From Crocosphaera sp. (GTDB lineage Bacteria; Cyanobacteriota; Cyanobacteriia; Cyanobacteriales; Microcystaceae), in NCBI GenBank assembly GCA_030065205.1, contig JASJDN010000018.1, forward strand, positions 1-49,330: a DNA stretch of 49,330 nt, given 5' to 3'. Both the position numbers and the translations under genes were made by a program. Of the stretch, positions 41,285 to 49,330 are shown in pieces. The notes beneath the pieces were generated by a model, which did no database searches, was not told the origin of the DNA, and saw only the letters and a list, made by a program, of their open reading frames with translations. How positions within the stretch are numbered: position 1 is the stretch's first letter; each line of letters starts with the position of its first letter.

Positions 41285-41685
41285 TAGATTCCTCCTTTAT
41301 AAAAAACAGTTGACCAAGTTTCTTTATTAAGTTGAATAAGTGCTTGTAAACTTTTTCTGATGCTTGAGTTATAGAGTCTTTGACTAAGATAAATAGAACG
41401 AACATTCCATACTTCTTGTGCGAGAATTTGCCGAGGTGAAAGGGTTAAGTCTGGACTTCTACCATAGGATAAAGTTTGGCGATGACGACCCCCTTTTCCT
41501 GGTGATAAATGTTCCATCATGATAGCAATTCCTTGATTAGTTGTGTAATCTTTGACTTTAGCTTTCATGTAAGCATTAGAAGGAACATGATGAGGGGTTA
41601 AATTGTCTCCTCTACGACCTAATTTTAATAAGTTGCCATATGTCCCGACTTGTCCTTCTCCTGTAAGTAGTTTAGATTGGGTAAT
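41284..41685 (-). CDS. Orphan C-terminal toxin domain of a polymorphic toxin (probable xHH-type nuclease), ATT start
   Basis: The ATG-initiated frame (41568) gives only 94 residues, but the frame is open to 41685 and the added part is clearly domain sequence: GQVGTYGNLLKLGRRGDNLTPHH, then VPSNAYMKAKVKDY, EHLSPGKGGRHRQTLSYGR and SLSPRQ-like LTLSPRQILAQEVWNVRSIY. The PHH motif recalls the xHH variants of the HNH/EndoVII fold used as toxin tips. No ATG, GTG or TTG lies in the added 39 codons; ATT at 41685-41683 is preceded at 5 bases by AAGGAG (41691-41696). So either ATT is used or this is a detached tip of a lost larger toxin. An Imm30-like gene follows with one-base overlap. Confidence 0.65.
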   Translation of the reverse strand: MTQSKLLTGEGQVGTYGNLLKLGRRGDNLTPHHVPSNAYMKAKVKDYTTNQGIAIMMEHLSPGKGGRHRQTLSYGRSPDLTLSPRQILAQEVWNVRSIYLSQRLYNSSIRKSLQALIQLNKETWSTVFYKGGI

Positions 41686-41763
41686 GTTATCTCCTTATAA
41701 CTATTTGAGAGGATAGGTTTATTATAGGCGATCTCACTTAACTCATGGTTTAAAATCAAGTTA

Positions 41764-41958
41764 CTATTTCTGATAACCCAGACAAGCTAAAATGTCCTCT
41801 TTGGTTAAGTAGGGAAAGTCCTCTAAAATTTCCTCATAAGTCATTCCTGAAGCAAGATAAGAAAGAACATCATAAACAGTAATTCTCATTCCTCTAATGC
41901 AGAGTTTTCCGCTACGTTTTCCAGTTTCTATGGTGATAATATTTTGGTAATTCATCAT
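41764..41958 (-). CDS. Solitary DUF433 copy, C-terminally truncated
   Basis: A 64-residue DUF433 protein nearly identical to residues 4-66 of the copy at 40554 (ITVYDVLSYLASGMTYEEILEDFPYLTKEDILACL). It ends early in GYQK. The bases just after match those at the 3' end and flank of the DUF5615 toxin gene of the first copy (compare 41701-41775 with 40190-40245), as if a deletion joined the antitoxin's end to the toxin's last codons. The toxin partner is gone. Confidence 0.75.
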   Translation of the reverse strand: MMNYQNIITIETGKRSGKLCIRGMRITVYDVLSYLASGMTYEEILEDFPYLTKEDILACLGYQK

Positions 41959-42002
41959 ATTAAGTGATTTTAAATTGATTTTTTAGGTTTCAAATTTTTA
42001 TG

Positions 42003-43157
42003 TTATGGACGGAATATTTTAACAGCAACATCTATCAGAAACTCTTCATGATTGCTTATGTCTTCAAGTGTCCAATTAGGTTTATTACCTATTTCTTTAT
42101 TTAAGAAAACAGATGACTGTTGATAAAGTGTCTTTTTTCTCAAAAATGGTTCATTATCACCTATTCCATTTTGTTGAGGGTCCATAATTGTAAGATTACC
42201 CAGTGAATTTTTTATAGGTTCAATACGATCATCCTTATCAGTCTGTTTCGGATTTCGAGGATAGATATGTTCTATAGATGTACCAGCAAAATCATAAACT
42301 CTACTTTTATCAAGACATAGAGGCTTGCCCGTTGACCCATTGTTATACCATTGATAATAATATTCAATAGACATCAAAAAATATTTCAGAGGTTTATTAC
42401 TCGTACCAGTTTCTTGATATTTAAGATTTTTTAAATTATTCCTAAATATTGGGTCAGATGTTTTTGATTGGATTAAATTATTTAATTTTTCTCTAAGACT
42501 TTCAGGATTATAAGATTGAACATTTTTACGTATAGCAACAGCTTCTTGTGAATAAATATTTTTTAAAGGAGTTATATGCTCATTACAAACTAATTTATAT
42601 CTAAAAAATGTTCTCTCTACCATTTGAACTATTTCTGAAAATTTTTTATCGTCTAATTGGGATGCTGAAAGCAATAATGGAATGGATAGTGTATGACCAA
42701 GTTCAACTATGACAAGATTTAAATGAGTTCTATCCCAAGCAGTTAGTGGTTGCTTATCTGAATATAACCATTGTCCTTGTACTAACTTTCTACATCTAAT
42801 AATATATTCTTTGATATCTTGCATCATTTTTCTGATTTTTTGTGCATCTTCTTCCTGTAAATCAGTTTTGTTATGTTCAGGGAAAAATTTATCAAGAAAC
42901 ATATCAAATACAGCATTTTGTTTGGGTCGCTTTCCTTGAAAAGAATCATAAATCCAATTCAAATAATCGCTGGTATCTGAAGGAGAGTCAGCTAAAATAT
43001 AATCCCATATTTCTTCAACAATTCTTTGATCATGAGAAAATTGCTCCAAAAGTTCTAAAGTTTTAGCTCTTAATAAATCTCCATCAGTAAGATTTGTCCC
43101 TCTATCATTTATCACTTGAAATAATCTAAAAGCATCTTCTTTTTTATCTGTGACCAT
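42003..43157 (-). pseudogene. C-terminal part of a GmrSD-type (DUF262/DUF1524) restriction protein
   Basis: From 43157 the frame reads VTDKKEDAFRLFQVINDRGTNLTDGDLLRAKTLELL, a block that normally sits in the middle of the DUF262 (GmrS-like) domain, and ends with the DUF1524 HNH nuclease domain: SIEHIYPRNP, NSLGNLTIMDPQQNGIG and F-x-x-K. The N-terminal DUF262 part with its DGQQR-type motif is absent. Upstream, the same bases encode the end of a truncated xisH in another frame, so the open extension to 43232 is not real. GmrSD enzymes cut modified (e.g. glucosylated hydroxymethylcytosine) DNA of phages. The 384-residue fragment could still express an HNH nuclease but lacks the NTP-dependent half. 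Confidence 0.8.
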
Positions 43158-43455
43158 ATGTAACAGCGAGATAAATTTGATGATCAGGAGCCGTTTTGTT
43201 GAAAAAATTACGATATATAATATATTGACCAACAGCCCTTTCTAAATCATAAATAAAAGAGCGATTGATAAAGCTTTTAACTTCTATTACTATTTTATCA
43301 TTACCTTTTTGTGCAGATATTGAACGTTCAGCCCCCAAATCAGCAAAAAGTCTTAATCTTTTGTAGATAATATAATAGGGGTCGGCTGTAATTGTCCAAC
43401 CATCTTTAATTAAAGCATTTTTAACTGAATCATGGTAAATATCTTTGGCTGGCAT
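43144..43455 (-). pseudogene. Truncated XisH (second copy)
   Basis: The first 98 residues follow XisH closely: MPAKDIYHDSVKNALIKDGW, RSISAQKGNDKIVIEVKSF and AVGQYIIYRNFF. Homology ends after IYLAV; the normal IDFF... C-terminus is replaced by TYGHR and a stop, where GmrSD sequence begins in another frame. No xisI follows. The leader before it (GGCATTTTCCTCCTTATACT) and flank (GGGGATATTTTTATTATA) match those of the intact xisH at 40156-40200. Confidence 0.85.
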
Positions 43456-43524
43456 TTTCCTCCTTATACTAATTTTAGGGGATATTTTTATTATAGGAGA
43501 TCGCCTTACTTAAATACTCCTCTT

Positions 43525-43725
43525 TCAATCAATATTAAGTATTTCCTTGACTTCATCTAATGAATAAGAGGGACTATCTTTTTCTTCTTCTTTTGCTTGT
43601 TGTAAATCTTCTAAATCTTCTAAGTCTTCTAATATCTCTTGAACTTTAAGAAACTCCTCATAAGATAAAACAGCAAATTCTTTTTTGCCATTCTTAGTTA
43701 AAAACTCAGGATGTAATTTAATCAT
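43525..43725 (-). CDS. Small Phd/YefM-like antitoxin, no toxin partner
   Basis: A 66-residue protein: MIKLHPEFLTKNGKKEFAVLSYEEFLKVQEILEDLEDLEDL. The N-terminal strand-helix pattern (x-P-x-F-L-x-K-N-G-K-K-E-F-A-V-L-S-Y-E-E-F) matches a small prevent-host-death-type antitoxin group. A short LED repeat (three copies, CTTCTAAAT-type units) follows. The C-terminus (DEVKEILNID) resembles the toxin-binding tail of related antitoxins. No RelE-type gene is adjacent, so it is an orphan. Confidence 0.65.
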   Translation of the reverse strand: MIKLHPEFLTKNGKKEFAVLSYEEFLKVQEILEDLEDLEDLQQAKEEEKDSPSYSLDEVKEILNID

Positions 43726-43749
43726 TTTTATCTCCTTATAAATTTTATC

Positions 43750-44427
43750 CTATTTTAGATATTCTTGGTTAGATATATAGGTTTCTATATTCTGTAAAAT
43801 TGCTTTTAAATAATAAATAACTCTTTTTTGCATTTTTAATAAATCATCTGCATTATAATTTTTACCAACCTCCTCAAATGACTTAAAACCATGTGCCAAA
43901 TCATTTCTATTTGTTTTTATTTTAAGTAAATCACTACCATTATCAGTCTTTGTTGGGTTAGTTTGATATGAAAAACCATATTTTTCTGCTGTTTCTTTCA
44001 CTTTTTTGGCATCAAGGTTACCTGAAAACAATTTTTGTTTATTAAAACTAACTGATATAATGTCAATAGAAATGATTTGTATATCGGCCAATAAGTTATC
44101 AGTAGATTTATTGTCTTTAAAATTTTTAATAATAATTTTTTTTATATCATCTCTAACATCATCAAAAGAGATATTTTGATTTTTAAGATCGTCAAAAATT
44201 GTTTCAATTGCGTTAGTCATTGTTGATTCAATTAAATTATAAAGCAATAAAAAACCTGTAGCTTTCAATGTTTTTAGTAAATCATCATCAATCCTTTTCG
44301 GTTAAGTATTATTAGCTCTCATTACATTCAATTGAATTGAACCGTATTCTAAGTTTTTCAGAAATAAAAAATAACGTCTGACTTCCTGAGAGCGTTCTTC
44401 AAAATCTTGAAATAATATACTTGTCAT
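43750..44427 (-). pseudogene. MAE_28990/MAE_18760-type HEPN nuclease gene split by an in-frame stop
   Basis: From ATG 44427 the frame reads MTSILFQDFEERSQEVRRYF...IQLNVMRANNT, then TAA (44304-44302), then continues in the same frame PKRIDDDLLKTLKATGFLLLYNLIEST and on to 43750. Both parts belong to one HEPN family, including RNDLAH (R-x4-H catalytic motif) in the second. A single changed codon therefore splits a 225-residue gene. The ATG at 44268 could restart translation of the C-terminal 172 residues, which contain the RX4H motif. The start overlaps the stop of the DUF262 gene by one base (TAATG). HEPN proteins are RNases in TA and abortive-infection systems. Confidence 0.8.
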
Positions 44428-45515
44428 TAATTACCTAAAAGTTGATCACGAACATATTCAAGACGTTTCTTTACTTTATTTTGAGAGCTACTTGCATCAG
44501 ATTGAGTGTAATTTTTAAATTCTTGAGAATCTAAAAAAGTAGTTGATTTTGGTATAAGATCAGGTTGCTCTCTTAGTGCTAAAGCAATACCTACAGAAAT
44601 TGATTCAAACTTAATTCTAGTGGTTGTTTCATAGCGATCTTTTATTTTTCGATAGATATGTAAAGCATCAGGAAAATATCTTTCTATAAATTCTAACATT
44701 GAATAAAATTCATTTCTCATTTTATCAATATTCAGTGCATTAGATTTATTTTCTTGCTCTAAATAGTTATCTAAAAACTCATGAACTTTTCTACCAGAAT
44801 AATTTTGATAATTATTTAGAAATGCAAAAAATCGCAACACAAATTCTTGCGGAGCTTTTCTATTAATTTCAGGTTCAGTAAAAGAACATAAATCCCGAAA
44901 TTTTTTAGATTTTGATAGTTCTTCAATTAAATTAAGAAACTTCCCAGGTTGAATTCCTGTACGTATCTCCATTTCATTTAAAGCAACACTACCAGTATTA
45001 ATTCTCTCAAATAAATCTCTTCTCGCTTCTTCGTCTGCTGCTTGTGTTAAGACGATCATTCTCATTGTAATTCGTTTAAAACGTCTTTGACGTGGTAATG
45101 GCAAATCTTTAAACTTAAAATCATTTAGAGTGGATAATTTTTCAAGATTTTGTAATGTGAGTTCATTGTTAATAAACCTAGTAACAGTACGAATGCGTTG
45201 TGTACCATCTATAATTTCTAAACGGGCTAAATCTTCTCCTTCTGATATATCAGCAACAAAGATATAAGGTATAGGTAAACCCAACATTAAAGATTCAATG
45301 AATTTAGATTGTGTTTCTTCATCCCAAGTCATTGCTCGTTGATAATCTGGAATAAATAATTCATTCTCATCTTCGTCTCTTCCCTCCATATATTTTTGGA
45401 CAATTATTTCAATGGGATATTCTAAGGTATTATAATCAACCTTTTTGGTGGTTTCACGAATTTCCTCTTCCGCTTTTTCTTTGCGTTGATCTGTAATTTC
45501 TATGTGGGTTACCAT
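44427..45515 (-). CDS. DUF262 family protein (partner of HEPN nuclease)
   Basis: A 362-residue DUF262/ParB-like NTPase-fold protein: YPIEIIVQKYMEG, LFIPDYQRAMTWDEETQSKFIESLMLGLPIPYIF, and the nucleotide motif IIDGTQRIRTVTRF (variant DGTQR for DGQQR). Length suits a stand-alone DUF262 protein, not a GmrSD fusion. DUF262 plus a MAE_28990-type HEPN protein is a recurring pair in cyanobacteria, probably a defence or TA module in which nucleotide hydrolysis gates the RNase. It is the first gene of the two-gene unit, with a one-base overlap. Confidence 0.88.
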   Translation of the reverse strand: MVTHIEITDQRKEKAEEEIRETTKKVDYNTLEYPIEIIVQKYMEGRDEDENELFIPDYQRAMTWDEETQSKFIESLMLGLPIPYIFVADISEGEDLARLEIIDGTQRIRTVTRFINNELTLQNLEKLSTLNDFKFKDLPLPRQRRFKRITMRMIVLTQAADEEARRDLFERINTGSVALNEMEIRTGIQPGKFLNLIEELSKSKKFRDLCSFTEPEINRKAPQEFVLRFFAFLNNYQNYSGRKVHEFLDNYLEQENKSNALNIDKMRNEFYSMLEFIERYFPDALHIYRKIKDRYETTTRIKFESISVGIALALREQPDLIPKSTTFLDSQEFKNYTQSDASSSQNKVKKRLEYVRDQLLGN

Positions 45516-45591
45516 ATCATGCCATTTATTATTAAAAATTGGTGTATATATTGAGCCTATTTTACCAAATTGTAAAACTTATTTAATTTAA

Positions 45592-45608
45592 GGTGGGCAT
45601 TGCCCACC
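45592..45608. terminator. GGTGGGCA-T-TGCCCACC palindrome after acnB
   Basis: A perfect 8-bp inverted repeat around one base, 8 bp beyond the acnB stop. Same core as the palindrome after ndhB (13945-13961). It may act as terminator or mRNA-end stabiliser for acnB. Confidence 0.5.
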
Positions 45609-45616
45609 CTACGATG

Positions 45617-48226
45617 TTAACTTAACGCACCGGCGGGAATACCTAAAATATCTTCAATTTTGGGCATTTCGTCTAAGGGAATAACCCTTCCTTCGTCTTC
45701 AAATCCTGCCATTTGATCGAAGTTAAGATAACGGTATAATTCATCGGCAAAGGGATCAATTTTTTGCGTCACAATCTCCATATATTCCTCAATAGTGGGG
45801 ATTTTTCCTAATAAGGCACATACCGCAGCTAACTCCGCCGAACCTAAGTAAACTTGCGCCCCTTTACCCATACGATTATTAAAGTTACGGGTAGAGGTAG
45901 AAAAGACTGTTGCATTGTCTTCTACTCTTGCTTGATTGCCCATACATAGAGAACATCCTGGCATTTCTGTTCTGGCACCTGATGCCGCAAACACACCATA
46001 CATACCCTCTTCTCGTAGCTGTTTTTCATCCATTCGGGTTGGGGGACAAATCCATAAAACAGATTTAATGCGGCCTGCCCCCTCTAAAATTTTCGCAGCA
46101 GCGCGGTAATGTCCAATATTGGTCATACAGGAACCGATGAACACTTCATCTACTTTATCCCCTGCACATTCAGACATCAATTTAACATTATCGGGGTCAT
46201 TCGGTGCAGCCACAATGGGTTCTTTAATCTCGCTTAAGTTAACCTCAATGACATCAGCATAGTCTGCTGTTTCATCTGCTTCCATTAACACAGGATTTTT
46301 CAACCATTCCTCCATTTTTGCAGCCCGACGCATCAAGGTTCTAGAGTCTTGATAACCCCGTGCCACCATATTTTTAATTAAGGAAATATTGGAACGTAAA
46401 TATTCAGCAATGGTGTCTTTTCCTAACTTAATGGTAGACCCTGCACAAGACCTTTCTGCCGTTGCATCAGTTAATTCAAAAGCCTGTTCTACTTTTAAAT
46501 CAGGTAATCCTTCCATCTCCATAATACGACCATTGAAAACATTAATTTTGTTCTCTTTGGACACCGTTAACTTACCTTCTTGAATAGCAACCCAAGGAAT
46601 AGCATTAACAATATCTCTTAACGTTACTCCCGGTTGCAACTCTCCAGTAAACTTAACTAACACTGATTCTGGCATATCCAAAGGCATAACCCCCAACGCA
46701 GCAGCAAACGCCACTAAACCGGAACCAGCAGGGAACGAGATACCCAAGGGGAAACGAGTATGAGAGTCTCCCCCCGTTCCCACTGTATCGGGTAATAACA
46801 TCCGGTTTAACCAAGAATGGATGATACCGTCCCCTGGTTTCAACGCAACACCTCCACGGGTAGAAAAGAAGTCTGGTAAGTCTTTATGGGTTTTGATGTC
46901 GACGGGTTTGGGATAAGCTGCGGTATGACAGAAACTTTGTAGAGTTAAGTCTGCGTTGAACCCTAAACAAGCTAACTCTTTCAACTCATCTCTGGTCATC
47001 GGTCCTGTGGTATCTTGAGAACCAACAGTGGTCATCATGGGTTCACAAGAGGTTCCGGGTCTAACTCCAGGCAAACCACACGCTTTACCCACCATTTTCT
47101 GGGCTAAAGTAAAGCCTTTGCCGGTGTCTTCTGGTAGACTCGGACGGACAAAAATATCACTGGGTTCAAGTCCCAACGCTTCACGGGTTTTATCCGTTAA
47201 TGCGCGGCCAATAAGTAAAGGAATGCGTCCCCCGGCCTGAACTTCATCTAAAATAGTTTCGGGTTTAGGGGTGAAAGTGGCAATAACGTCTCCTTCTTCG
47301 TTAGACACTTCTCCCTTGTAGGGATAGATGATGATAACGTCACCGGTTTCCATTTCCGACACATCGCATTCTATGGGAAACGCTCCGGAGTCTTCTGCTG
47401 TATTGAAGAAAATAGGGGCTATTTTTCCCCCTAATATGTAGCCTCCTGCCCGTTTATTGGGGACATAGGGGATATCATGGCCAATGTGCCATAAAACGGA
47501 GTTAATGGCTGATTTACGGGAGGAACCAGTCCCCACTACATCCCCAACATAAGCCACAGGATAGCCTTTTTCCTTGAGTCTAGCAATGGTTTCGATACCT
47601 TCTGGCATGGTTGACTCTAACATGGCCAACGCATGGAGGGGAATATCAGGCCGAGTGGTGGCGTGGGGGGCAGGAGATAGATCGTCTGTATTGGTTTCTC
47701 CTGGAACTTTAAAGACGGTAACGTGGATAGCTTCGGGGACTTGGGGTTTATTGATGAACCAGGCAGCATTGGCCCATGCGTCGATAACTTGTTTTGCGTA
47801 GGGGTTGCTTTCAGATAGTTCTAAAACATCGTTAAATGCGTCAAAGACTAGCAGGGTTTTGCTTAATGCGGTGGCTGCTGCTGAGGCAATGTTACTATCA
47901 GAAGATTTCAGCAAATCTACCAATGATTGTACATTATAGCCTCCCATCATGGTTCCCAATAAGTCTACCGCACCTTGAGGGGAGATGAGGGGACAGGTTA
48001 TTTCACCTTTAGCGACTCCGGTTAAAAACCCTGCTTTAACATAAGCTGCTTCATCCACACCAGGGGGAACTCTATCCCGTAATAACCTCAAAAGTTCTTC
48101 TTTTTGGTCTTCTGGAGGATGTTTTAAGAGTTCGCATAGTTGCGATGTTTGTTCTGCGGTTAAGGGTAAGGGAGGAATACCAAGTTTTGCTCTTTCTGCT
48201 GCGTGTTTGTGATAGTTTTCTAACAT
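45617..48226 (-). CDS. acnB: Aconitate hydratase B
   Basis: An 869-residue AcnB converting citrate to isocitrate in the TCA pathway; cyanobacteria use AcnB. It begins with the AcnB-specific HEAT-like domain ([29 protein letters not shown]). Domain 4-like swivel sequence follows ([35 protein letters not shown]). The 4Fe-4S cysteines are in [17 protein letters not shown] and [11 protein letters not shown]. Length is typical. It is a single gene between the accessory island and the DUF6888/6887-type pair. Confidence 0.97.
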   Translation of the reverse strand: MLENYHKHAAERAKLGIPPLPLTAEQTSQLCELLKHPPEDQKEELLRLLRDRVPPGVDEAAYVKAGFLTGVAKGEITCPLISPQGAVDLLGTMMGGYNVQSLVDLLKSSDSNIASAAATALSKTLLVFDAFNDVLELSESNPYAKQVIDAWANAAWFINKPQVPEAIHVTVFKVPGETNTDDLSPAPHATTRPDIPLHALAMLESTMPEGIETIARLKEKGYPVAYVGDVVGTGSSRKSAINSVLWHIGHDIPYVPNKRAGGYILGGKIAPIFFNTAEDSGAFPIECDVSEMETGDVIIIYPYKGEVSNEEGDVIATFTPKPETILDEVQAGGRIPLLIGRALTDKTREALGLEPSDIFVRPSLPEDTGKGFTLAQKMVGKACGLPGVRPGTSCEPMMTTVGSQDTTGPMTRDELKELACLGFNADLTLQSFCHTAAYPKPVDIKTHKDLPDFFSTRGGVALKPGDGIIHSWLNRMLLPDTVGTGGDSHTRFPLGISFPAGSGLVAFAAALGVMPLDMPESVLVKFTGELQPGVTLRDIVNAIPWVAIQEGKLTVSKENKINVFNGRIMEMEGLPDLKVEQAFELTDATAERSCAGSTIKLGKDTIAEYLRSNISLIKNMVARGYQDSRTLMRRAAKMEEWLKNPVLMEADETADYADVIEVNLSEIKEPIVAAPNDPDNVKLMSECAGDKVDEVFIGSCMTNIGHYRAAAKILEGAGRIKSVLWICPPTRMDEKQLREEGMYGVFAASGARTEMPGCSLCMGNQARVEDNATVFSTSTRNFNNRMGKGAQVYLGSAELAAVCALLGKIPTIEEYMEIVTQKIDPFADELYRYLNFDQMAGFEDEGRVIPLDEMPKIEDILGIPAGALS

Positions 48227-48434
48227 TCAGTGTCTCCTTTTCTTCACGTTTACTTAAGATGTTGCGATGAGGACTTTCTAGGGTATCACTTCTTAGGGTA
48301 TCAAGTTTATTTAGTAATAGTGTTTAGGGTTTTCTTAAGTTTTATTGGAAGGGATGTTAGGGTTAGGTCATGTTTTGGGAAGATTTGATATACTTTGGAG
48401 GGATAACTATCTTTAATTTTAAGGAGTTAGAACT

Positions 48435-48614
48435 ATTCCCACACAAGCACAAGTTTGGCAATGTTATCGGTTGTGTGTTTGGGCAACTAAATTATATTTG
48501 CCTGTTTATTTAATTCGTTTAGATGAACGCACAGGAAACATTATTTTGATTGCTGGTGAAGAAATTTTAATCGAAATTTATCCTGATGGTAATTGGAGGT
48601 ATGCTGATGACTAA
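48435..48614 (+). CDS. DUF6888-type protein with ATT as apparent start
   Basis: A 59-residue frame: PTQAQVWQCYRLCVWATKLYLPVYLIRLDERTGNIILIAGEEILIEIYPDGNWRY, the full pattern of a small cyanobacterial family. The first codon before PTQ is ATT (48435-48437), preceded at 8 bases by AAGGAG (48421-48426). No ATG, GTG or TTG occurs in frame at a suitable place. Either ATT initiates, as in infC, or one base change has inactivated the gene. It overlaps the next gene by 8 bases, as expected for a working pair. Function unknown; TA-like. Confidence 0.7.
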   Translation: MPTQAQVWQCYRLCVWATKLYLPVYLIRLDERTGNIILIAGEEILIEIYPDGNWRYADD

Positions 48615-48831
48615 ACCTGATTTTAAAGCAATGAATCTTAAAGATTTGAGAAAATATATCTTATCTCATCGAGAAGATAATGAGGCATTTTATACTTTTG
48701 TTGATCGAGTTGACACAGAAAAAAAATGGATGAATAATCCGCCTCTAGATTCAATAGAAGATATGGATAATTATCCAGATTTTGTAGACAAGATTAAGAA
48801 AGATAAGGATAGAAAAGTTCCTGAAAGTTAA
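48607..48831 (+). CDS. DUF6887-type protein
   Basis: A 74-residue protein: MTKPDFKAMNLKDLRKYILSHREDNEAFYTFVDRV. It is related to the 10812 gene (M-x-x-x-x-L-R-x-Y-I). ATG 48607 is chosen because GGAGG (48595-48599) lies 7 bases upstream and the family begins there; earlier ATGs at 48586 and 48601 are in frame. Pairs with the DUF6888-type gene by 8-base overlap. Confidence 0.75.
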   Translation: MTKPDFKAMNLKDLRKYILSHREDNEAFYTFVDRVDTEKKWMNNPPLDSIEDMDNYPDFVDKIKKDKDRKVPES

Positions 48832-49102
48832 AGAGATAATTGTAATTACTGTTGATTTATGGAGATCGCTAACATGAAAATTAATTCAGTTATTTTAGGT
48901 TTAACTGCGTAATTAAAATTTTCAATGATTGATTAAAATTTTTTTAAGTCTATTTGTTGGATGTTATAGGGGTCAAAGCCCGTTGACTCGTACAATATGA
49001 TGAATAAATGAAACATTAATCAGTAGCGATCTCGAAGAGATAAGTTTTACGGTGTGCTGGATGAATTTTAAGCTAAAATAGCTATTAAGATTTAATTCTA
49101 CT
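48832..49102. other. Intergenic region with a truncated gene start
   Basis: At 48874-48912 an ATG frame of 12 codons (MKINSVILGLTA) looks like the first part of a signal peptide cut off by a stop, a possible remnant. The rest is AT-rich; TAAAAT before the HicA-like frame may be part of a promoter. Nothing else recognised. Confidence 0.3.
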
Positions 49103-49273
49103 ATGCCTAAAAAAATTAGAGAGTTAAAACGCTTGCTAAAAAAAGCTGGTTTTGTGTATCCTTCTGCTAAAGGAAGTCATACTCGCTGGTGTCATCCTCT
49201 TTTACCCCAAATGTCGGGAGAAAGCCTCGGACAAGGAACGAAGTCCGCAGGATGAATCCCGACCAATAAATAA
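49103..49273 (+). pseudogene. HicA toxin gene truncated and fused to an IS605-type tail
   Basis: The frame begins as a typical HicA: MPKKIRELKRLLKKAGFVYPSAKGSHTRWCHPL, including the GSH catalytic motif. After about 33 residues (HPLF, about 49204) HicA homology ends and the frame continues into TPNVGRKPRTRNEVRRMNPTNK, which resembles the C-terminal tail of TnpB-type proteins of IS605 elements. The usual second half of HicA (VTISGK...) and a downstream HicB gene are not visible before the window ends. Confidence 0.65.
49205..49273 (+). mobile_element. Remnant 3' end of an IS200/IS605-type element
   Basis: Sequence encoding the basic tail RKPRTRNEVRRMNP, with the perfect stem CGGAC (49229-49233)/GTCCG (49244-49248) nested inside an outer imperfect stem GTCGGGA (about 49214)/TCCGAC (about 49258). 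Basic tails overlapping hairpins are typical of tnpB 3' ends, where the omega RNA and right-end hairpin lie. No tnpB body is present upstream, so it is a solo end or internally deleted copy. A short stem AGCAC/GTGCT follows near 49283-49300. Confidence 0.45.
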
Positions 49274-49330
49274 AACACACAGCACTTCTTTTTCTGTGCT
49301 ACAATAGTTTGCGTAGTAGGTCGATGACGT

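Noticed and set aside
43158..43232. Extension of the GmrSD fragment to 43232 (MVNILYIVIFSTKRL...)
   Set aside because: These bases encode the conserved part of the truncated XisH in another frame; the hydrophobic string is an out-of-frame artefact.

Overview
The window is chromosomal DNA of a low-GC unicellular cyanobacterium, most like the Crocosphaera/Cyanothece group. The evidence is frequent HIP1 octamers (GCGATCGC), the NDH-1 subunit NdhB, a TxlA/HCF164-type thioredoxin, type 2 IPP isomerase (Fni), AcnB, XisH/XisI, DUF29 proteins, and several families known mainly from cyanobacteria (DUF6887/6888-type, DUF4112, a 96-residue plastid-like protein). The genus is an inference; no rRNA or tRNA gene was seen.

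Layout. 1-342: tail of an IS200/IS605-like element fused to the C-terminal end of a signalling protein. 388-3524: a lipoprotein PQQ-type sugar dehydrogenase, a MITE-like repeat and purH. 3610-10284: a divergent locus with two unknown genes facing a 1587-residue caspase-nSTAND-WD40-TPR protein, a probable conflict or programmed-death system. 10357-12811: a small toxin-antitoxin (TA) island (DUF4258/DUF2283-like, CopG-like, RelE/Phd, HicBA) with several broken duplicates. 12896-13329: a 92-bp tandem array. 13344-39181: mostly housekeeping genes: txlA, ndhB, GST, a cupredoxin, mtnP, a DciA-like protein, SpoIID, cobW, a K+ channel with gloB, duplicated DUF29, fni, a GH38 alpha-mannosidase, usp, tatC, ruvA, pspA with an acyltransferase, ctaA/ctaB. 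39411-45515: a dense all-minus-strand accessory island. 45617-48226: acnB. 48435-49330: a DUF6888/DUF6887-type pair and a HicA gene cut by another IS200/IS605-type tail.

How genes work together. ctaA and ctaB make heme A for a terminal oxidase whose genes are not here. gloB and the channel, pspA and the acyltransferase, and the small membrane protein and GH38 enzyme are tightly spaced or overlapping pairs, so probably co-transcribed. The 39.4-45.5 kb island holds intact xisH/xisI, a DUF433/DUF5615 antitoxin/PIN-like toxin pair, an orphan polymorphic-toxin tip with an Imm30-like immunity gene, and a DUF262 plus HEPN pair. It also holds the scars of its turnover: a second DUF433 gene that has lost its toxin, a truncated second xisH joined to the back half of a GmrSD-type restriction gene, and a HEPN gene split by one in-frame stop.

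The best candidates for something new are the caspase locus with its two unrecognised divergent partners, the toxin-tip/Imm30 pair and the DUF6888-type gene (each seeming to start at ATT after a good Shine-Dalgarno), and the recombined island itself. All family calls come from reading motifs by eye; no database search was possible.
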